A stretch of 33,350 nt of DNA from Methylobacterium sp. (GTDB lineage Bacteria > Pseudomonadota > Alphaproteobacteria > Rhizobiales > Beijerinckiaceae), in the NCBI RefSeq assembly GCF_019750675.1, contig NZ_JAIEOF010000067.1, positions 1-33,350 on the forward strand, written 5' to 3'. Positions 29,686 to 33,350 of this stretch are shown here, piece by piece. Positions within the stretch are counted from its first letter, which is position 1. Each line of letters starts with the position of its first letter. Position numbers and translations under genes: made by a program. Below the pieces are notes generated by a model. It had not been told where the DNA came from. It saw only the letters and a list, made by a program, of their open reading frames with translations, and ran no database searches.

Positions 29686-30792
29686 ATGCGCAGACAGATC
29701 AGCGGCGCGCTCGCCGGCGCTGCGCTGCTCGCCGTCGTGGCGGGCCTGAGTCCCGAAGCTCCTCGGGCCGGCCAGCCCGAGCCGGATCGTCCCGGCACGG
29801 CCCGGAACGACGCGCCCCCCGACGCGCTCGCCGCTCTGCGCGAGAGCTACCGGCGCGGCGTGGAGGACCCCTACCCGGCGGACAACCCCTACAGTCCAGC
29901 CAAGGCCGAGCTCGGACGGCGCCTCTTCTTCGATCCCGTCCTTTCGGGCGGGGGCACGATGAGCTGCGCGTCCTGCCACGTCCCCGCCCGGTCCTGGAGC
30001 GACGAGCGCCCGCGCGGCATCGGCGAGACCGGCGCCACGATGAAGGTCCGCACCCCGACACTGCTGGATGTCGCGCAGCTTCCGATCCTGGGGTGGGACG
30101 GCAAGTTCCGTGACCTCGAGGACGTGACCTTCACGCCGGTCACCAGCCCCAGCGCCATGAACCTGCCCGAGGCGGAGGCCATCGCGCGGCTCGCTCGGGC
30201 TCCGGACTACGTGCGTGCGTTCACCGAAGCGTTCTCGGAGAATGCCGGAGCGGCAGGCGCGGTCCCGGGATCCGACGAAGCCGTGGTCACCCGGCGGCGG
30301 ATCCAGATGGCACTGGCGACCTTCCAGCGCGGCATCGCCTCGGGCCGCGCGCCCTTCGACCGCTGGGTGGAAGGTGACGAGACGGCGATCGGCTCCAGCG
30401 CGAAAGCGGGATTCGCGGTCTTCAACGGCAAGGGCCGGTGCGCCGCCTGCCATTCCGGCTGGACCTTCACGGACGGATCGTTTCACGACATCGGCGTGGG
30501 CACCGGCGAGGATATCGGCCGGGCCGCCTTCTTCGCGAACTCGGTGCAGCTGCGCCACGCCTTCAAGACGCCGACGCTGCGGGACGTCGCCGAGCGCGGG
30601 CCCTACATGCATGATGGTTCCCTCGGCACCCTCGCGGAGGTCATCGACCTCTACGACCGCGGCGGGATCGAGCGGCCGAGCCGGTCGCCCGCCATCGCGC
30701 CGATCGGCCTTACCGAGACCGAGAAGCGCGACCTCCTGGCCTTCCTGCGGACACTCAGCGCCGAAGTTCCGGGCGGCCCTCGCCTGAACTGA
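29686..30792 (+). CDS. Di-haem cytochrome c peroxidase/MauG-family protein
   Basis: 368 residues, exported (signal peptide to about 28). Two c-type haem sites: CASCH (94-98) and CAACH (252-256), the spacing of bacterial cytochrome c peroxidases and MauG. Other family blocks: LGRRLFFDPVLSGGGTMSC before haem 1, VRTPTLLDVA, FKTPTLRDVAERGPYMHDGS near the C-terminus. It would reduce peroxide or oxidise a periplasmic partner. MauG proper sits in the mau cluster; here there is none, so general peroxidase is the safer reading. Start ATG 29686 follows AGGAG. An 8-bp CGTTAACG palindrome lies at 29643-29650. Confidence 0.9.
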   Translation: MRRQISGALAGAALLAVVAGLSPEAPRAGQPEPDRPGTARNDAPPDALAALRESYRRGVEDPYPADNPYSPAKAELGRRLFFDPVLSGGGTMSCASCHVPARSWSDERPRGIGETGATMKVRTPTLLDVAQLPILGWDGKFRDLEDVTFTPVTSPSAMNLPEAEAIARLARAPDYVRAFTEAFSENAGAAGAVPGSDEAVVTRRRIQMALATFQRGIASGRAPFDRWVEGDETAIGSSAKAGFAVFNGKGRCAACHSGWTFTDGSFHDIGVGTGEDIGRAAFFANSVQLRHAFKTPTLRDVAERGPYMHDGSLGTLAEVIDLYDRGGIERPSRSPAIAPIGLTETEKRDLLAFLRTLSAEVPGGPRLN

Positions 30793-30827
30793 TCATCCGG
30801 AACCCCGCCTGTCCGGAACACTGCTCG

Positions 30828-30989
30828 TCAGCGAAACAGCGGCAGGCCGGCGCCCAGGAGCCCGAGGCCGGCGATCAGCAGGCGGCCGGACCAGATCTCG
30901 CAGATCTCGGACCGGGCGGGATCGCGCGTCGCCGCGAAGGAAAGACCGGTCCCGAGGAGTAGGCTCGACAGGCTCAGGGTGGCGATCAC
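30828..30989 (-). CDS. Predicted 53-residue two-helix membrane peptide
   Basis: GTG start at 30989 with an excellent AAGGAGG six bases upstream. Translation: hydrophobic VIATLSLSSLLLGTGLSFAA, a polar turn TRDPARSEICEIW, then a second helix SGRLLIAGLGLLGAGLPLFR and TGA. Two membrane passes with a short charged loop containing a Cys. No family recognised. It lies tail-to-tail with the di-haem peroxidase gene and near other envelope redox genes. The strong ribosome site and coherent topology make it likely real. Confidence 0.6.
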   Translation of the reverse strand: MIATLSLSSLLLGTGLSFAATRDPARSEICEIWSGRLLIAGLGLLGAGLPLFR

Positions 30990-31171
30990 CGCTCCCCTCC
31001 TTGTGCGACGGCGGATGGACTTCCCCTAGCCGCTCCAAGGTTAGTGAACCATGGTCGGCCCACGGGTTTCGCGCGCCATCGTCATCAATCCGTTACGTCA
31101 CAACGGCGCGAACGATGAACCTCGTCCTATGCTTCGGCGCGGACGGCAGAGGCGAATGCGTCCCTCTCAAC

Positions 31172-31209
31172 GGAAGTTAACCATTCGGTAAGATCCGTTA
31201 ACAACTTCC
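31172..31209. promoter_or_regulatory. CtrA-like site within an inverted repeat upstream of the HVKWF gene
   Basis: TTAACCAT at 31177-31184, followed by TCG-GTAA, gives TTAA-N7-GTAA, one base from the CtrA consensus TTAA-N7-TTAA. The flanks GGAAGTT (31172-31178) and AACTTCC (31203-31209) are inverted, and TTAA recurs at 31198-31201. About 80-120 bases before the ATG at 31290. Confidence 0.4.
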
Positions 31210-31289
31210 TTCCGCAATGCATCGAAGGCGCGTAGTTTTCGTCGGGCCGGCAAGCCCCCGATCGCCGGTGATCTCAGCAAGGCCTCCCC

Positions 31290-32330
31290 ATGCAACCCGG
31301 AAGACGTTGGCTGCCGCGCACCGCAGTCATGACGATGACGGCTTTCTTCACGCTCGCGGGCACCAACGCCGCGATGGCACACGTGAAATGGTTCTGCGCC
31401 TACGATCTGGCGGGCGCGCCGCGCGGCCTCGGCGAGGTCCTGTGCGCGGACTTCGAGAAACTGGTCGGCCTCTCGCTGCTCGCCCTCGTGGTCGGGGGGC
31501 TGCTCGAGGGGACGGTGCTGGGGGCAGCGCTGATCCGATCCCTGGACCGTGCCACGGCCTGGGCTCGCGACAACACCGAATTGCTGTTTCGCGCCGTTTG
31601 CGGCGGTTTCTTCGTCGCTCTCTGGAGCCTGGGCGGCGTCATTCTCACGCCGGAGTTGAAGACGGCCAACACCGCCCTGCCCTGGTTCCAGCTCGCCATC
31701 GCGGTGGGCTTCCTGTGGCGCCGGACGATGCCGCTCTCGGCGCTCGGCATCGTGATCCTGTTCGTCACCGCGATCCTGGAGTACGGCGCCTTCCACCTCG
31801 CCGATTATCCGGTCTTCCTCGGCGTGGCCGCCTACATCGCCCTGACCGGCCTCGGCCGCTCCCTCCCCCGCGGCATCCGCCCCCTCGACGTGGTGCGCTA
31901 CACGGCCGCCGTCACCCTGATGTGGGCCTCGGTCGAGAAGTGGGCCTACCCGCAATGGTCCTACCCGCTGTTCGTCGAGCATCCGGGCATGACCTTCGGC
32001 TTCAGCGGCGAGTACTTCATGAAGGCGGCCGGTGCCGTGGAGTTCGTCCTGGCCTTCGCGCTGATCTGTACGCCGCTGGTCCGCCGCGTCTCCGCGATCC
32101 TCCTGGCGGCGACCTTCATCTCGGCGATCTTCGAGTTCGGGAAGATCGACGCCATCGGCCACGCCCCGATCATCGTGGCGATGGTGGCGATCGCCGCCGA
32201 CAACGCCACGGCCCCCTACCGCCTGCGCAATCTGGCGCTGACGCCGGTCGGGTACGGCGCCGCGCTGGCAGCCTTCATCGGGCTCTATTACGGCGCCCAC
32301 GCCGTGCTCCAGGGCACCAGCATCCTCTGA
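31290..32330 (+). CDS. Polytopic membrane protein with predicted N-terminal histidine (HVKWF), unknown function
   Basis: 346 residues. Residues 1-30 look like a cleaved signal peptide ending A-M-A; the predicted mature chain starts HVKWFCAYDL. About eight membrane helices follow (near 57-78, 100-120, 132-144, 147-165, 173-190, 203-218, 248-262, 267-285, 292-304, 318-336, some short). The C-terminal half (SVEKWAYPQWSYPLFVEHPG, about 214-233) recalls DoxX-like quinol-associated membrane proteins, but I cannot assign the family firmly. A mature N-terminal His is how CopC-like proteins and copper oxygenases bind copper, and a cupredoxin gene lies next door (convergent). This suggests a metal or redox role, as inference only. 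Confidence 0.8.
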   Translation: MQPGRRWLPRTAVMTMTAFFTLAGTNAAMAHVKWFCAYDLAGAPRGLGEVLCADFEKLVGLSLLALVVGGLLEGTVLGAALIRSLDRATAWARDNTELLFRAVCGGFFVALWSLGGVILTPELKTANTALPWFQLAIAVGFLWRRTMPLSALGIVILFVTAILEYGAFHLADYPVFLGVAAYIALTGLGRSLPRGIRPLDVVRYTAAVTLMWASVEKWAYPQWSYPLFVEHPGMTFGFSGEYFMKAAGAVEFVLAFALICTPLVRRVSAILLAATFISAIFEFGKIDAIGHAPIIVAMVAIAADNATAPYRLRNLALTPVGYGAALAAFIGLYYGAHAVLQGTSIL

Positions 32331-32456
32331 CGGGTGTCCCCGCCGGGCGAAGGCTCCGCCGGCATGGTATCCGAGCTCACCGAAGGGTCTCCGCACCATT
32401 CCGGGCGGGGGCCTTCCGGGTGACGGAGGGGTCCGTTCAGGCGGCGCGGCGCGCGT

Positions 32457-32804
32457 TCACTGGCCCTCGACTCGGACGCTGAGCTTCATCTTGGGATGGA
32501 TGCCGCACAACACCGCGAAGGTTCCCCTGACCGGGAAGGTGACCTTGGTGCGACTGCCGGGCTTGAGGTCGCCGGAATCGAAATTAAAATCGGGCGCATC
32601 GACGTAGACGTGGTGCAGCAGATCGCCGTCGTCGTTGACGATCTCGACGCTGGCACCGCGCGGCACCAGAAGGGCATTCGGCTGAAACGCCCGCCCCTTC
32701 TGGGACACGTGAAGGATCGGCGCACCGACCGCGGACAGGGCAACTCCCGCACTCGCCACGCCCAGCACGCCGAAGATCAGGCAACAAGCGGTGAGGCGTC
32801 GCAT
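32457..32804 (-). CDS. Exported cupredoxin (plastocyanin/azurin-like type I copper protein)
   Basis: 115 residues from ATG 32804. Signal peptide to about 25. Type I copper ligands are visible: His64 or His65 (LLHHVYV) and the C-terminal loop Cys100-x2-His103-x2-Met106 (LCGIHPKMK). The short C-x2-H-x2-M loop is that of plastocyanin/amicyanin-like electron carriers. It should shuttle single electrons in the periplasm; partners could be the di-haem peroxidase or a dehydrogenase. The gene converges with the HVKWF membrane-protein gene, 126 bp apart. Confidence 0.9.
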   Translation of the reverse strand: MRRLTACCLIFGVLGVASAGVALSAVGAPILHVSQKGRAFQPNALLVPRGASVEIVNDDGDLLHHVYVDAPDFNFDSGDLKPGSRTKVTFPVRGTFAVLCGIHPKMKLSVRVEGQ

Positions 32805-32926
32805 CGGTGGTCCGTTCGTAGAAGCATGGTGAGGCGCGGAGCCCGCCGATCGAGTTCCGAAATCCCGCTGCAACCGGCACGCTCGAAATCCTGCGGTCTC
32901 ACGAAGACACGTGCGCGTGAAGTATC

Positions 32927-32973
32927 CGTTAAGGCGGTGGGCGGCGGCGCGACACCTCAAGATCACCTTAACG
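32927..32973. promoter_or_regulatory. Inverted CGTTAAGG/CCTTAACG pair in a divergent promoter region
   Basis: Perfect 8-bp arms at 32927-32934 and 32966-32973 with 31 bases between. It lies between the divergent cupredoxin and sensor genes and could bind a dimeric regulator at two sites. Identity unknown. Confidence 0.4.
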
Positions 32974-33016
32974 TCTGTCCGGCATACTGCGCGTTATCGC
33001 TGGACGGACGGATTTG

Positions 33017-33350
33017 ATGACACCTCCCGAAGCACCGATGACGACCGGCAGCCGGCGTCGCCGGACCCTGCCGGACACCCTCGGCGCGCTGCTCGGTACG
33101 ATCCGCGGCCGGATCGTGATCGCCTTCCTGGTCATGAGCACGATCACGGGTGCGCTCGGGCTGTCGGCGGCGTCGAGCATCCGGCGGGCGGACGAGCTCG
33201 TGAGCCAGACCTTCGACCGCTCGCTGATGTCCATCAACTACGCACGGGCCGCCGCCACCGATTTCGCCGGGATGCGGGCCGTGGAGGCACGCCGCTGGCT
33301 GATGAGCGATCCCGCGGCGCGAACGGCCCTCGAGGAGCGGGTCGTTAGCC
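33017..33350 (+). CDS. Membrane sensor protein, N-terminal part only (runs off the window)
   Basis: Open from ATG 33017 to the window end, 111 codons with no stop. It has a basic N-terminus (GSRRRRTLPDTL), one membrane helix (IVIAFLVMSTITGALGLSAA, about 33-52), then a helical extracytoplasmic segment (ADELVSQTFDRSLMSINYAR ... DFAGMRAVEARRWLMSDPAA) of the four-helix-bundle type found in chemoreceptors, nucleotide cyclases and histidine kinases. The output domain is outside the window, so the class cannot be fixed. An alternative start is the Met at codon 8. Confidence 0.75.
   Translation, partial: MTPPEAPMTTGSRRRRTLPDTLGALLGTIRGRIVIAFLVMSTITGALGLSAASSIRRADELVSQTFDRSLMSINYARAAATDFAGMRAVEARRWLMSDPAARTALEERVVS

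Noticed and set aside
29686-30792. Assigning the di-haem protein as MauG
   Set aside because: No methylamine dehydrogenase (mau) genes are nearby; general cytochrome c peroxidase family membership is all the sequence supports.
30793-31038. An 81-codon minus-strand frame overlapping the 53-residue peptide gene
   Set aside because: Its composition (Arg/Pro-rich, no hydrophobic segment, no ribosome site) is that of a shadow frame; the peptide frame has the strong ribosome site.

Overview
The window is a high-GC, gene-dense chromosomal segment of an alphaproteobacterium, most likely Methylobacterium or a close relative in the Hyphomicrobiales. The evidence is a PQQ quinoprotein accessory cluster, an overlapping nepR-ecfG general-stress pair, a GlnII-type glutamine synthetase, a SWIB-domain protein with a histone-H1-like tail, and a SUV3-like helicase. 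I see no rRNA, tRNA, CRISPR array, transposase or phage gene. The window ends cut through two genes: a chemoreceptor missing its N-terminus on the left, and the first 111 codons of a membrane sensor on the right.

Layout. 1-3283: chemoreceptor, a COG0523 (CobW-like) metal GTPase with a good Zur-box candidate upstream, and a TetR regulator. 3431-5943: a three-gene operon of periplasmic quinoprotein-relay accessory proteins (metallo-beta-lactamase hydrolase, SoxYZ-like carrier, CxxxCW rhodanese-like protein), divergent from the TetR gene across a dyad operator; no dehydrogenase or cytochrome is beside it. 6399-13605: panB, a TonB-dependent siderophore receptor, a small glycine-rich exported protein, LysR regulator/asparaginase divergent pair, bestrophin-like channel. 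13897-16197: a family I CoA-transferase preceded by two PhaR-like sites exactly 21 bp apart. 16198-19601: hybrid histidine kinase and FIST sensor (overlapping by one base) divergent from a LuxR-type response regulator, resembling the Pseudomonas NosP/NahK(ErcS')/ErbR set. 19627-25585: PRC-barrel, DUF2721, a 41-residue membrane peptide, SWIB protein, SUV3-like helicase, an unknown 88-residue protein, ecfG and nepR. 25975-29473: glutaminase, WYL regulator/GST divergent pair, glutamine synthetase II; glutaminase and GlnII each have a sigma-54-like -24/-12 element. 29686-33350: periplasmic redox/copper-looking group (di-haem peroxidase, 53-residue membrane peptide, polytopic protein whose predicted mature N-terminus is histidine, cupredoxin) and the start of a sensor gene.

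Working together: EcfG-type promoters can be seen before the SWIB and (less well) PRC-barrel genes, so part of the stress regulon seems to lie beside its own sigma factor. GlnII and glutaminase catalyse opposite reactions and may share nitrogen control. The FIST/kinase/regulator triad may govern quinoprotein alcohol oxidation, by analogy with Pseudomonas. Two small membrane-peptide genes (20799-20924, 30828-30989) and the right-edge sensor are short or partial and easily missed. All functional claims rest on reading the sequence; no database search was possible.
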